Source: Lachnospiraceae bacterium (GTDB taxonomy: Bacteria; Bacillota; Clostridia; Lachnospirales; Lachnospiraceae). From it: 64,000 nt of DNA. Of this stretch, positions 47,636-57,664 are shown one piece after another. Made by a program: the position numbers and the translations under genes. The notes under the pieces were generated by a model. The model was not told the origin of the DNA, searched no databases, and saw only the letters and a program-made list of their open reading frames with translations. Location: positions 62,001 to 126,000 of the forward strand of contig JAEEND010000022.1 of assembly GCA_016283575.1 (NCBI GenBank), written 5' to 3'. The number at the start of each line of letters is the position of its first letter. Position 1 is the stretch's first letter.

Positions 47636-48466
47636 ATGGATCAGAAATTAAAGAATGAAGTTATAAAAGAAATAAAAAGGCAACAGCGAAATCGCAATAT
47701 TTTAGTGCTCTCTCTTTTGCTGGTGGGTCTTCTTTCCATTGGCTATTTTGTTAAATATTATTCCGAAACCGCCAGGACCGAGCGTGAGACCAATAAATGG
47801 TCTGAACTTAAGGATTCGGATTTAAACACTTCATTATCCGTCAAACCCGTTGTGAGACGTGAGTACGAAGAAGACATAGTTATCCCGGATATCCTTGAAG
47901 AATATAAAATTTTATATAATAAGAATAAAAGTCTAATAGGATGGATCAAAATTGCCGATACTAATATTGATTATCCGGTTATGCAAACCGTGAATAATGA
48001 TTATTATCTAAAGCATAATTTTGATCAGGAAGAAGATAAGAACGGCTGTATTTTTCTTGATAAGGATTGTGATGTTATTAAGGGGAATACCAATTTCATA
48101 ATTTACGGACATCATATGAAAAGCGGTAAGATGTTCGGCGGTTTAAGCAAATACGCGAACCAGGACTATTATGAAGAGCATAAGACAGTCACTTTTGATA
48201 CCATTTACGAAAAAGGCACCTATGAAGTAATGTATGCCTTCAGATCGAGACTTTATAACTCCGACGAGATCGTATTTAAGTACTATCAGTTTATAGATGC
48301 CAATTCCGAAGAAGAATTCAACTCCGCCATGGAGGAAATGGCTGAGATGAGCCTCATTGATACCGGTGTTACGGCTCATTACGGAGATCAGCTTTTGACT
48401 CTTTCCACCTGCGATTATCAGGAAAGTAATGGAAGATTCGCAGTTGTATGCAAAAAAATTGATTAG
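47636..48466 (+). CDS. Class B sortase
   Basis: N-terminal TM; GWIKIADTNIDYPVMQTVNNDYYLKHNF, FIIYGHHM, LLTLSTCDYQESNGRFAVV (His/Cys/Arg triad). Start could also be TTG 47630. Confidence 0.92.
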   Translation: MDQKLKNEVIKEIKRQQRNRNILVLSLLLVGLLSIGYFVKYYSETARTERETNKWSELKDSDLNTSLSVKPVVRREYEEDIVIPDILEEYKILYNKNKSLIGWIKIADTNIDYPVMQTVNNDYYLKHNFDQEEDKNGCIFLDKDCDVIKGNTNFIIYGHHMKSGKMFGGLSKYANQDYYEEHKTVTFDTIYEKGTYEVMYAFRSRLYNSDEIVFKYYQFIDANSEEEFNSAMEEMAEMSLIDTGVTAHYGDQLLTLSTCDYQESNGRFAVVCKKID

Positions 48467-48507
48467 ACAAGACACAGATTTAAGTAGATTTTGGGAGGAA
48501 ATGCTTA

Positions 48508-51500
48508 ATGGGATTACTAAGAAAAGGTAAGGGGCTTTCAAGAAGAGCGAAGAAGACCATTCGTCGCTCTATTTCCGGTGTCTGCATGGCTACGGCAATT
48601 ATCGTTGCTTTGGTACCTGCCGAGGTGTCGAGAGGTTATTCGACAATACCTGCAGATAAGGTCGCCGAAAATGATTACACTTACGGTGTAAAGGATGACG
48701 GTACCGATGATACTGACCTTGAAATCGAGGGAAATTCATTTAAACTGGACCGTTATGATTTTACTACATCCAAAGCCTACAATGACGATCACTCAGAGCG
48801 CGCCACATATAAGACCAAGTATGTGCGTCAGTCTTCCGACGGTTCTTTTGAATACGGATGGCAGTTTGTAATTTATCAGGATAACTATAAAGGCGTTAAC
48901 TATGGTATTATCTGTGATTACAACTCCAGTTATCAGGCCAATACTCTTGAAATAGCAAAATCCCTCCCTTATGAATATACAACCGTTACAAAGGATGAAT
49001 TTAACGCATTCTTTGCAAATTATCAGAATACCTATGATGAGTATGTGGAAAATCCTTCAAACGGAATCACTTTTAACATTCCCGGACATGCTAATCCTTA
49101 TAAAGCGCGTTTCAGCATGAAGAAACCCGCCAATTCCGTTCTTACGGATTCCGATGAGTATTATCTTAAAAAGTACTTTAATGATGAATACTTATTGCAT
49201 GTTGAATTATACAGACAGTGGGAAGCTTCCGTTGCAGCCTACGAACAGTATCTTCACAATGTTGAACTTTATGAAAACGGACAGCTGGCACAGGAGCCTG
49301 CCGTTGTTCAGCCGCCGGATGAAGAACCCGAACTTTCTAAGTGGGTTAAGGATATTAAGAATGATGATAACACAGACAGTTTAAGACGTGTATTCTTCTG
49401 CGAAGTTAACCAGGCCTATAATACCAAGGTTAAGGGCTATACCCTTGTGGAAGTTAAAGACTATGTAAATCCTGCAACCGGCATTGAAACTCCCAAGATT
49501 TATCTTGCTCAGGGCGTGCCCAATCCCAATAATGACGCAAGCATTCCTAATGATAAGTTTGGTTTCCATGTAGATGCTTCCACCGATATTATTGCCATCG
49601 GTAATCAGGCATTTAAGGGAACTACCAATGTATATGATCTTCAGTTATCTGATGACCTTGCATTTGTAGGAGATGAAGCATTTAAGGATTCATTCGTACG
49701 TTCCATTGCATTCTCCAATGTTAAAAACATCGGTAACAGAGCATTTAAGTCATGTACACAGCTTACCAATATTACTTTTGATAACGGTACCACCATAATC
49801 GGTACTGAGGCATTTTACGGTTCCGGTTTAAGAAAGGTTTCATTCCCTTATTCCATTAAGGAAATCGGCCCCGGTGCATTTGCTAACTGTGCATATCTTG
49901 CCGAGATCGACCTTTCTCAGGTAGCTCAGGACGGAGCATCCATTGACGGATTTGCTTTCTATGATGATGTTGCACTTAATAAGATTCAGTTTTCAGATAC
50001 CATTGCAACCATCGGAGATGCTGCATTTGCATGTGTAAAGGGTGAAACCGGTACATTGACCGAATTCCAGTTCCCCGATAATGTTACATCCATCGGAGAT
50101 TTTGTGGTTGCCGGCCGTGCCAACTTAAGTAAGGTTATTATGCCTCGTAACTTAGGTAAGTCAGCTTCACCTGTAGTTACTCTTAAAGAAAATATCTTCA
50201 GAAACTGCTTTAATCTCGAATGCCTTGAATTCCCTGATGACTGCGGTTATCTGAATTTTAAAGAATGTGATGATATATTCACATCAATTACCAAGAAGAC
50301 CTTTTATGTAAAGGGTCCGGAAAATAACTCTGCAAAGACTCCCGCAAGTCCCAGGATCAGTACCTGGGGTAAAAGAAACGGACTTGGGGAAATGGTTCCT
50401 TATGTTTATGTAGATGAAAACGGTAAGACTCTTTATGAGATCAGTGATGAAACATACATCCTTGTTATCGACGGAGAGGGCGTATTGCAGTCCTGTAAAT
50501 TTGTTCCGGATCCCGATGTTGTTGTAGGACCTTTCGATATGGTTGTGCCCAGCAAGGTTGGTCAGACTGCGGTTACGGGTATTGCTACAGACTGTTTCTC
50601 GGATCTTGATGTTAAAAACAACATGGAAAGTCTTGTTATTGAAGATGATACCATTTCAGCCATTGCCGACAGCGCATTTAAGAATTTTAAGAATCTTAAA
50701 TATGTGGAACTCGGCAATACCGTTACTCGGATCGGAGCTTCCGCTTTTGAAGGCTGCGATAAGTTAACCCATGTTAAGTTCCATACACCTAAAAACGGAT
50801 ACTCAGATTTTCCTATTGATAATTTAGGTGCAAATGCTTTTGCTACAGGTGCATCAAGCCTTGTTTTTGAAGGTGATATAGATTCAAATTACGGCCCCTT
50901 TAAATGGGCTATGGATGTTAATAACTTTGTAGATGCCGATGAAGGTATAAGAGTATGTTATTATACCGGAGCTCCCGATTATCTTACCGTAATTGTTGAT
51001 AATAAGAACGGTTATCCCACTCTTATCAATTATCCTCATTACGATGAACTTAATGAGCATTCCGGCACTACCAATGATACCCATCCTCTTACCGAAAGAT
51101 ATGAGCACTTAGGTGAAGAAATTACCGAAAATGGTGAATTATATATTTATTCCACCACAGCCTATGAAGATAAGCTCATTGATAAGACTCTTAATATTAA
51201 GGTTCCTGACGGAATTAAGAGCATCGATGTAAAGGGTTACATGACCAACAATTCACTTGCAAACCCTGATTATTCATCGAATCTTTCAAATACAAAGAAT
51301 GTGGCAACTTATTTTGCCAATGCTTCATCCCCCGTATTCTGTAAGTATTACAACACCTACAGAGACTATGGTTTATTTAACGGTTACTATGGTAACGAAA
51401 CAGATAATGAGGGAAAGAAGAAGGAATACAGCTCAGTAACGGAACCTGACAGAACCAATGCACTTAAATACGAAACCGATTCAAGAGGTAATGACCGTAT

Positions 51501-53319
51501 TGATTCAATTGATCTGAATTCCGTAATTTACCTTCCCGAATATGCTTTCTATTCCTGTGAAAAGCTGTCAAAAATGTCACTCGGCGCGGATCTTGACACC
51601 ATGGGACCTGCTCCTTTTACGGGATGTAACAACTTGACTTCCGTAGGCGGTACAACCGATGACTTTACCTGCACCAACGGTATCGTTTATTCCGTTAATG
51701 AAGACGGATCTTACAATATAGTTGAAGTACTTTCATCAAGAGGTCTTTCCGTAGGAAGCCAGAAGATTAAAGTGAGTGATGAAGATCCGAATCTTGCAAA
51801 GGTATCAACTATTTCAGACGGTGCTTTTGAAAATTGTGATTATATTACAGGTGTCAACTTCCAGGATATGAATCTTTTAGAGAACATTCCCGACACCTGC
51901 TTTAAGGATTGTAATAAACTAAATCAGATCATCCTGCCTGAAAACATTACCGAAGTAGGTCATAAGGCCTTTGCCAATACTATGGAAGGTATAGAAGTAG
52001 TATTCTACGGCGAAGAAGTTTATATTCCTCATGACGCTTTTGACGGACTTTCTTCTTTCAGAGTTATTTCTTATGAAGATTCCGCAGTAAGAAAAGCAGC
52101 AAGGGACTTAGGCGCTGATGTTTCAGAAGTACTTGATGACACAGTTAAAGTACAGTTCTTTGATTATGACGGTAAAGAATTGTCACCCATTATATTCGTA
52201 ACGGAAGGAGGAGATGTTTCTTTATCAGACATCCCCGAAAATCCTGAAAGAGAAGGATATAAATTCGTCGGCTGGAACAAAGAACTTACCAATATCAAAA
52301 CTGATACTGTTGTAGTTGCAACTTACGAACGTGTTCCCGGTACCGTTGATCCCGATGATCCCGGTACAAGCACTTCCGATCCCGGAAACGGTAACAGTAC
52401 AAGTAATCCTACAAGCAATTCCAACAGTACATCAAATACTCAGTTATATACTTTGACGGTAACTAACGGTAACGGAAGCGGAAGCTATGCTGCCGGTGCA
52501 ACTGTTATCATTACATGTACCAATCCTCCCGCGGGACAGGTATTCGATAAGTGGGTTCCCGGTTCCGATGATCTTGGAATTGCAAGTGTAAATGTGGCTG
52601 CAACAACATTAGTAATGCCTGCTCACGAAGCAACTGTACAGGCGACATTTAAGAATGCGCCCACCAATACATCAAACAGCGGTTCCAACAACGGCGGAAG
52701 CACCAGTACCAGTACCACGACTTCAACCGGAAATAACAATAACGGTTCCAGCGTTATTATTTCAAAGAACGGCATATCCAATAAAGAACTTGCATCTGCA
52801 ACGGTTTCTGGTTCTACAGATAATTACATCATAAGGATCGCAGAGACAACAGCAGCTACTGCCGCAGTTGAAAAGGCTCTTACCAATGAATACGGAAGTC
52901 TTGATAATGTACGTTACAGTGCAATGGATATAACACTTTATGATGCAACGGGACAGAATCAGATCACTGATTATTCCGGCCTCAGCATTGCTATCACAAT
53001 GCCGTTACCCGATGTAATGACCAAGTATGCAGGTAACAATAAGGTCGCAGGCGTTGTAAATGAAAAGCTTGATAAGCTTTCTCCTAAATTCACAACCATT
53101 GACGGCGTATCCTGCATTACATTTACAGCGACTCACTTCTCACCGTATACAATCTATGTAAACGTTGAGAATATGGGTGAAAGTGTTACGGATGAATCTC
53201 CCAAGACAGCGGACGGAATCCATCCCAAGTGGTTCCTGGTATTCGGTCTTGCAGCACTCAGTATCGGACTATTCTTTATGAAGGATAAGCAGAGCGTTAA
53301 AAATCTGAATCTTGGATAA
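48508..53319 (+). CDS. Large BspA-like leucine-rich-repeat surface protein with InlB-type repeats and C-terminal sorting signal
   Basis: Signal peptide; many LRR_5-like repeats (AFKGTTNVYDLQLSDDLAFVGDEAFKD); FFDYDGKELSPI...PEREGYKFVGWNKE repeat; S/T/N-rich linker; SPKTADGIHPKWF + TM + charged tail. Confidence 0.92.
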   Translation: MGLLRKGKGLSRRAKKTIRRSISGVCMATAIIVALVPAEVSRGYSTIPADKVAENDYTYGVKDDGTDDTDLEIEGNSFKLDRYDFTTSKAYNDDHSERATYKTKYVRQSSDGSFEYGWQFVIYQDNYKGVNYGIICDYNSSYQANTLEIAKSLPYEYTTVTKDEFNAFFANYQNTYDEYVENPSNGITFNIPGHANPYKARFSMKKPANSVLTDSDEYYLKKYFNDEYLLHVELYRQWEASVAAYEQYLHNVELYENGQLAQEPAVVQPPDEEPELSKWVKDIKNDDNTDSLRRVFFCEVNQAYNTKVKGYTLVEVKDYVNPATGIETPKIYLAQGVPNPNNDASIPNDKFGFHVDASTDIIAIGNQAFKGTTNVYDLQLSDDLAFVGDEAFKDSFVRSIAFSNVKNIGNRAFKSCTQLTNITFDNGTTIIGTEAFYGSGLRKVSFPYSIKEIGPGAFANCAYLAEIDLSQVAQDGASIDGFAFYDDVALNKIQFSDTIATIGDAAFACVKGETGTLTEFQFPDNVTSIGDFVVAGRANLSKVIMPRNLGKSASPVVTLKENIFRNCFNLECLEFPDDCGYLNFKECDDIFTSITKKTFYVKGPENNSAKTPASPRISTWGKRNGLGEMVPYVYVDENGKTLYEISDETYILVIDGEGVLQSCKFVPDPDVVVGPFDMVVPSKVGQTAVTGIATDCFSDLDVKNNMESLVIEDDTISAIADSAFKNFKNLKYVELGNTVTRIGASAFEGCDKLTHVKFHTPKNGYSDFPIDNLGANAFATGASSLVFEGDIDSNYGPFKWAMDVNNFVDADEGIRVCYYTGAPDYLTVIVDNKNGYPTLINYPHYDELNEHSGTTNDTHPLTERYEHLGEEITENGELYIYSTTAYEDKLIDKTLNIKVPDGIKSIDVKGYMTNNSLANPDYSSNLSNTKNVATYFANASSPVFCKYYNTYRDYGLFNGYYGNETDNEGKKKEYSSVTEPDRTNALKYETDSRGNDRIDSIDLNSVIYLPEYAFYSCEKLSKMSLGADLDTMGPAPFTGCNNLTSVGGTTDDFTCTNGIVYSVNEDGSYNIVEVLSSRGLSVGSQKIKVSDEDPNLAKVSTISDGAFENCDYITGVNFQDMNLLENIPDTCFKDCNKLNQIILPENITEVGHKAFANTMEGIEVVFYGEEVYIPHDAFDGLSSFRVISYEDSAVRKAARDLGADVSEVLDDTVKVQFFDYDGKELSPIIFVTEGGDVSLSDIPENPEREGYKFVGWNKELTNIKTDTVVVATYERVPGTVDPDDPGTSTSDPGNGNSTSNPTSNSNSTSNTQLYTLTVTNGNGSGSYAAGATVIITCTNPPAGQVFDKWVPGSDDLGIASVNVAATTLVMPAHEATVQATFKNAPTNTSNSGSNNGGSTSTSTTTSTGNNNNGSSVIISKNGISNKELASATVSGSTDNYIIRIAETTAATAAVEKALTNEYGSLDNVRYSAMDITLYDATGQNQITDYSGLSIAITMPLPDVMTKYAGNNKVAGVVNEKLDKLSPKFTTIDGVSCITFTATHFSPYTIYVNVENMGESVTDESPKTADGIHPKWFLVFGLAALSIGLFFMKDKQSVKNLNLG

Positions 53320-53324
53320 GGTAT

Positions 53325-56027
53325 ATGAATAAGCGAAGCGTTAGAAGAATTATTGGCGCGTGTTTATTGATTCTTTCACTGATCATAGTAATGATCCCTG
53401 CTGAAGAATCCGCCGCCGAAACTTCCAAAACATCCGATTTTCAGTTAAACGGAGACATATTGATAAAATATACAGGCACGGCCGATACCGTGTCTGTTCC
53501 TAATGGTGTTAAGAAGATCGGTGAGGAGGCCTTTGCCGACAATTCCTATATCAAGACACTTAAATTATCATCTTCCGTAGAAGAGATCGCTTACGGCGCA
53601 TTTGCAAATTGTAATAATCTTACCAAGGTTGAAATCCCTGATAATGTTGAAACTATCGGAAGTGCGGCATTTTCCAATTGTACCGCCCTTAATACCGTAT
53701 CCATCGGTGCCGGCGTTAAATCCATGGGTACCGGCGTCTTTGTGGGAGACAAGGCTCTTACAACATTTTCAATAAGTGATAAAAATACAAAATTTATTTA
53801 TAAAGACGGTGTCATTTATGATAACAAAAGTGAGACCATAATCTTTGTTCTGCCTGCCAGAAAGGGCGATTCCTATACCATGCCCAATTCGGTAAAAGAA
53901 ATATATCCCTATGCTTTTTATGGTAGCAGCAATATTAAAGATATTACCGTTTCCAATACTATTTACGAAATTCCTGCTTATGCATTTTCATATTGCAATG
54001 GATTAAAGGCTGTCAACCTCCCTTATTCAGTAAACATTATCGATGTTAAAGCTTTTGAAAACTGCGTTAATCTTCAAGACGTAACTATTCCCGAATCTGT
54101 TAATTTTATTCATCCCACAGCCTTTGACGGTTGCCCGAAGCTTAATATTATTGCAAAAGAAGGTACTTATGCCTATAACTGGTTTAAGAATTTTGATAAA
54201 TCCAATGTGGCAATAATCGACAATGAAGATAATGACAGTTCCGGAAACAAGAATAATGGTTCGGAAGAAGAACCGGAAGAAGATAATTATTACAATTCTC
54301 ATAAGATTATTTATAATCCCGATGATTATATGGCTGAAACCATAGTTGCCGGTCGTCATGCCGTTTTCTTTATTGATAATACCAGACCTACCGTTTTGGA
54401 AGGTGAGCTTGGTACCAATATGCCTGCAGTAAGTGAAGGACTTGATGAATTATTGAATAATGAAAATCGCGGAAAGGGAGTATCCCTTCCTAAATTCACC
54501 ATTATTGACGGTTCTGTTGCGGGAAAGGCTTTTTACGGTGATACCGATTTATATTCCTATGAATTTCCTGAAGGAATCAAATCCATCGGTGATTTTTCTT
54601 TTGCCCGAAGTGCATTAAAACAGATCACTATTCCCGATGGAGTTACACATATTGGTTATGGCGCGTTCTATCACTGCGACGATCTTGTTAAGATCGTGGT
54701 ACCTAAAACCGTTACGGAAATCGAACCATATGCCTTTGATAATACCCGTATGCTGGAGAATTTCATGCTGTATGGAGATGAAAGCTTCATGATCCTCGGT
54801 GACGGGATCCTTACAGCCTACCGCGGTACAGGTTCAAGTGTAACAATCCCTGACACTGTTAAGAAAATAGGCCCCGATGTATTTTCTAATCATACTGAAA
54901 TAACTTCCGTAAATATTCCTGACTCTGTAACAGAAGTAGGAGAGGGAGCCTTTGCGGGGTGCAGCAGCTTAGCCAATGTGAATGGCGGAATGAACATTGA
55001 AAAGATAAGTGACAGAGCCTTTGCCGGATGTCCTCTTGATAATATCCGCATGATGGATACTGTAAAAGAAGTAGGATTAAAGGCTTTTGATTATACTTCT
55101 GCAGGATTGCCTGACGAAAGAAAGCTTGTTTATTTCCACGGAAATGGGCTTCCTTCTTTAGGTATTAGTAAGACAACCACGCGTTTAAGTAATGATTCTT
55201 TCAGAAAAGATGCCTTTGAAGGCGTTAAGGTTGCTGTTATTCAGAGCGAGGATATCATACGTAACGGCACCTGCCTTGATCGTAATCTTTCCGGTTTTTC
55301 AGGGCTTATATGTGTTGTTGATGATCCTAATACTGATTATGAAAACGGAACTTTGAAAATTATAGATTGTACATTATCAAGTGAAGAAGCAAGTATTTTT
55401 ACAGTGCCTGATACCATGTATATATATGGTAAAGCCTACAGATTTAAAGATACAGAACTTGAAAATGTACTTAACATGGCTAAAGACGGAGCTTACGCCG
55501 GCGAAGCTGTTGCCGGTAATCCCGTTACTTTTGCGGGAAGCGATGATAAGTATTATTTAAGGATTTCAGATGATAATACTGAATATGTAAAAGAAGCATA
55601 TAAGAGAATATTCGGCGAAACCGCTCCCGGTAACTTTTACGGATTCAAGATCGAATTAAAGGATGGAAAAACAGGAACGGAGATTACCAAGTTCGGTAAG
55701 CAGAAATTAAATGTTACTGTTTTGATACCGGAAAACATGCCTGCAAAAAATATCCATGTTATCTGTACCGATGAAAATCTTCAGTTAGAAGATCTTTCAT
55801 ATGAAAAAACAGAAGTAGATAATAAACTTGCTGTTTCTTTTGATATAACCCATACAGGTCATTATGGATTATATTCATATTCATCGGGTGCTTCATCCGA
55901 TGGAGAACTTGACGATTCCCCCGATACGGGAGACCCCATTCATCCTAAATACTTCCTGGCACTTGGTGTATTTGCCATCGCCATGGCACTTCTTTTATAC
56001 AGGTCGAAAAAGGATATGGCTATTTAA
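53325..56027 (+). CDS. BspA-like leucine-rich-repeat surface protein with C-terminal sorting signal
   Basis: Signal peptide; LRR_5-like repeats (KIGEEAFADNSYIKTLKLSSSVEEIAYGAFANCNNLTKVEIPDNVETIG); SPDTGDPIHPKYF + TM + RSKKDMAI. Confidence 0.92.
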   Translation: MNKRSVRRIIGACLLILSLIIVMIPAEESAAETSKTSDFQLNGDILIKYTGTADTVSVPNGVKKIGEEAFADNSYIKTLKLSSSVEEIAYGAFANCNNLTKVEIPDNVETIGSAAFSNCTALNTVSIGAGVKSMGTGVFVGDKALTTFSISDKNTKFIYKDGVIYDNKSETIIFVLPARKGDSYTMPNSVKEIYPYAFYGSSNIKDITVSNTIYEIPAYAFSYCNGLKAVNLPYSVNIIDVKAFENCVNLQDVTIPESVNFIHPTAFDGCPKLNIIAKEGTYAYNWFKNFDKSNVAIIDNEDNDSSGNKNNGSEEEPEEDNYYNSHKIIYNPDDYMAETIVAGRHAVFFIDNTRPTVLEGELGTNMPAVSEGLDELLNNENRGKGVSLPKFTIIDGSVAGKAFYGDTDLYSYEFPEGIKSIGDFSFARSALKQITIPDGVTHIGYGAFYHCDDLVKIVVPKTVTEIEPYAFDNTRMLENFMLYGDESFMILGDGILTAYRGTGSSVTIPDTVKKIGPDVFSNHTEITSVNIPDSVTEVGEGAFAGCSSLANVNGGMNIEKISDRAFAGCPLDNIRMMDTVKEVGLKAFDYTSAGLPDERKLVYFHGNGLPSLGISKTTTRLSNDSFRKDAFEGVKVAVIQSEDIIRNGTCLDRNLSGFSGLICVVDDPNTDYENGTLKIIDCTLSSEEASIFTVPDTMYIYGKAYRFKDTELENVLNMAKDGAYAGEAVAGNPVTFAGSDDKYYLRISDDNTEYVKEAYKRIFGETAPGNFYGFKIELKDGKTGTEITKFGKQKLNVTVLIPENMPAKNIHVICTDENLQLEDLSYEKTEVDNKLAVSFDITHTGHYGLYSYSSGASSDGELDDSPDTGDPIHPKYFLALGVFAIAMALLLYRSKKDMAI

Positions 56028-56066
56028 GATGTAAACGTTAGAAGAATAAGTAATAAGTAAATTTAG

Positions 56067-56096
56067 CGCAGCAACTTTGTTTGCTGCGTTTTTTAT
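56067..56096 (+). terminator. Terminator after LRR genes
   Basis: cgcagcaa-actttgt-ttgctgcgttttttat. Confidence 0.85.
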
Positions 56097-56151
56097 ATAC
56101 AATTCAAAATAAGGTTTGAGCCTCATAAGAAAAATGCTTTTGTTTGTATGG

Positions 56152-56180
56152 TTGACAGAAATGGTATGATTGTATACAAT
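56152..56180 (+). promoter_or_regulatory. Promoter TTGACA-N17-TACAAT with palindrome ATTGTATACAAT over the -10
   Basis: TTGACA 56152-56157, TACAAT 56175-56180; perfect 12-bp palindrome 56169-56180. Confidence 0.65.
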
Positions 56181-56215
56181 TATCCACAGCATATTAATTT
56201 ACTTTGGAGGTCCCT

Positions 56216-57664
56216 ATGGGCGAGGATAATTTATACTCGGATGATTCCGAAAACATGTTTACAAACAGGCCGGTATCTCTTAATCAAAAGAATAATCTTC
56301 TGGAAATAGAAGAACATATTTATATGTTGAATGATGTTGAAAAACCTAACGTCTTCAGAAATATGTTCCCTTATTCCGAAATTCCCAAGATTCCGTTTAA
56401 TGACAGAATTGTGCCTCATAATATGCCGCATGATATCTGGATCACGGATACAACTTTCAGAGACGGTCAGCAGTCGAGAGCCCCTTATACAACGGAACAG
56501 ATTGTTACTATTTATGATTATCTTCATCGTCTTGGCGGACCCAATGGTATGATCAAGGCCAGCGAGTTCTTTTTATACAGTAAAAAGGATCGCGATGCCG
56601 TATACAAATGTATGGAACGAGGATATGAATTTCCTGAAGTTACCAGTTGGATCAGAGCCAGCAAAGATGACTTTAAACTTGTAAAAGAAATAGGAATGAA
56701 AGAAACCGGAATCTTAGTTTCCTGTTCTGATTATCATATATTTTTAAAGCTTAAGATGACAAGAAAACAGGCCATGGATCATTATCTTTCCGTGGTACGT
56801 GATTGCCTTGACGAAGGTATTGCCGTAAGATGCCACCTTGAAGATATTACCAGAGCTGATATTTACGGTTATGTTGTTCCTTTCTGTCTTGAACTCATGA
56901 AACTAATGGATGAATATAAGATTCCCATTAAGATAAGAGCCTGTGATACTATGGGTTATGGTGTCAACTATTCAGGTGCTGTTATCCCGAGAAGTGTACA
57001 GGGTATCATCTATGCGATCCATACTCATGCCGGGGTTCCTTCCGAACTCATTGAGTGGCACGGACATAATGACTTCTATAAGGCCGTTGTAAATTCATCC
57101 ACTGCATGGTTATACGGTTGCTCCGGCGTAAATACTTCACTTTTCGGTATCGGTGAAAGAACAGGTAATACACCGCTGGAAGCAATGGTATTTGAATATG
57201 CTCAGCTTAAGGGAGACTTAAACGGTATGGATACTACCGTTATAACCGAACTTGCCGAATATTATGAAAAAGAAATTGGATATAAGATTCCTGAAAGAAC
57301 TCCTTTTGTAGGAAAGAACTTTAATGTTACCAGAGCAGGAATTCATGCGGACGGTCTTCTTAAGAATGAAGAGATCTATAACATTTTCGATACGGAGAAG
57401 TTCTTAAACAGACCTGTTATCTGTGCCGTATCAAATACATCCGGTCTTGCAGGTATCGCTCATTGGATCAATACAAAGTATAAACTCACCAAGGATAAAG
57501 CTCTTGATAAGAACTGTGAACTTGTTAAGAAGATCAAAGAATGGGTTGATGCTGAATATGCCAACGGTCGTGTAACCGTTATGACGGATAAAGAATTAAT
57601 TGATGCCATTGACAGAATCACCAAGGAATATAAACTGGAGCCTATATGTCAAACTATGATGTAA
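56216..57664 (+). CDS. DRE-TIM metallolyase superfamily; probable Re-citrate synthase (alternatively isopropylmalate/homocitrate synthase-like)
   Basis: DIWITDTTFRDGQQSRAPYTTEQIV, FEDITRADIYG-type segment (HLEDITRADIYGYVVP), EWHGHNDFYKAVVNS; followed by gntR and icd. ATG 56216 with ggaggt RBS. Confidence 0.7.
   Translation: MGEDNLYSDDSENMFTNRPVSLNQKNNLLEIEEHIYMLNDVEKPNVFRNMFPYSEIPKIPFNDRIVPHNMPHDIWITDTTFRDGQQSRAPYTTEQIVTIYDYLHRLGGPNGMIKASEFFLYSKKDRDAVYKCMERGYEFPEVTSWIRASKDDFKLVKEIGMKETGILVSCSDYHIFLKLKMTRKQAMDHYLSVVRDCLDEGIAVRCHLEDITRADIYGYVVPFCLELMKLMDEYKIPIKIRACDTMGYGVNYSGAVIPRSVQGIIYAIHTHAGVPSELIEWHGHNDFYKAVVNSSTAWLYGCSGVNTSLFGIGERTGNTPLEAMVFEYAQLKGDLNGMDTTVITELAEYYEKEIGYKIPERTPFVGKNFNVTRAGIHADGLLKNEEIYNIFDTEKFLNRPVICAVSNTSGLAGIAHWINTKYKLTKDKALDKNCELVKKIKEWVDAEYANGRVTVMTDKELIDAIDRITKEYKLEPICQTMM

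Noticed and set aside
48508-56027. LRR genes considered as phage tail or toxin/contractile system
   Set aside because: Signal peptides, LRR_5 repeats and sortase signals point to cell-wall proteins; no phage or secretion genes nearby.
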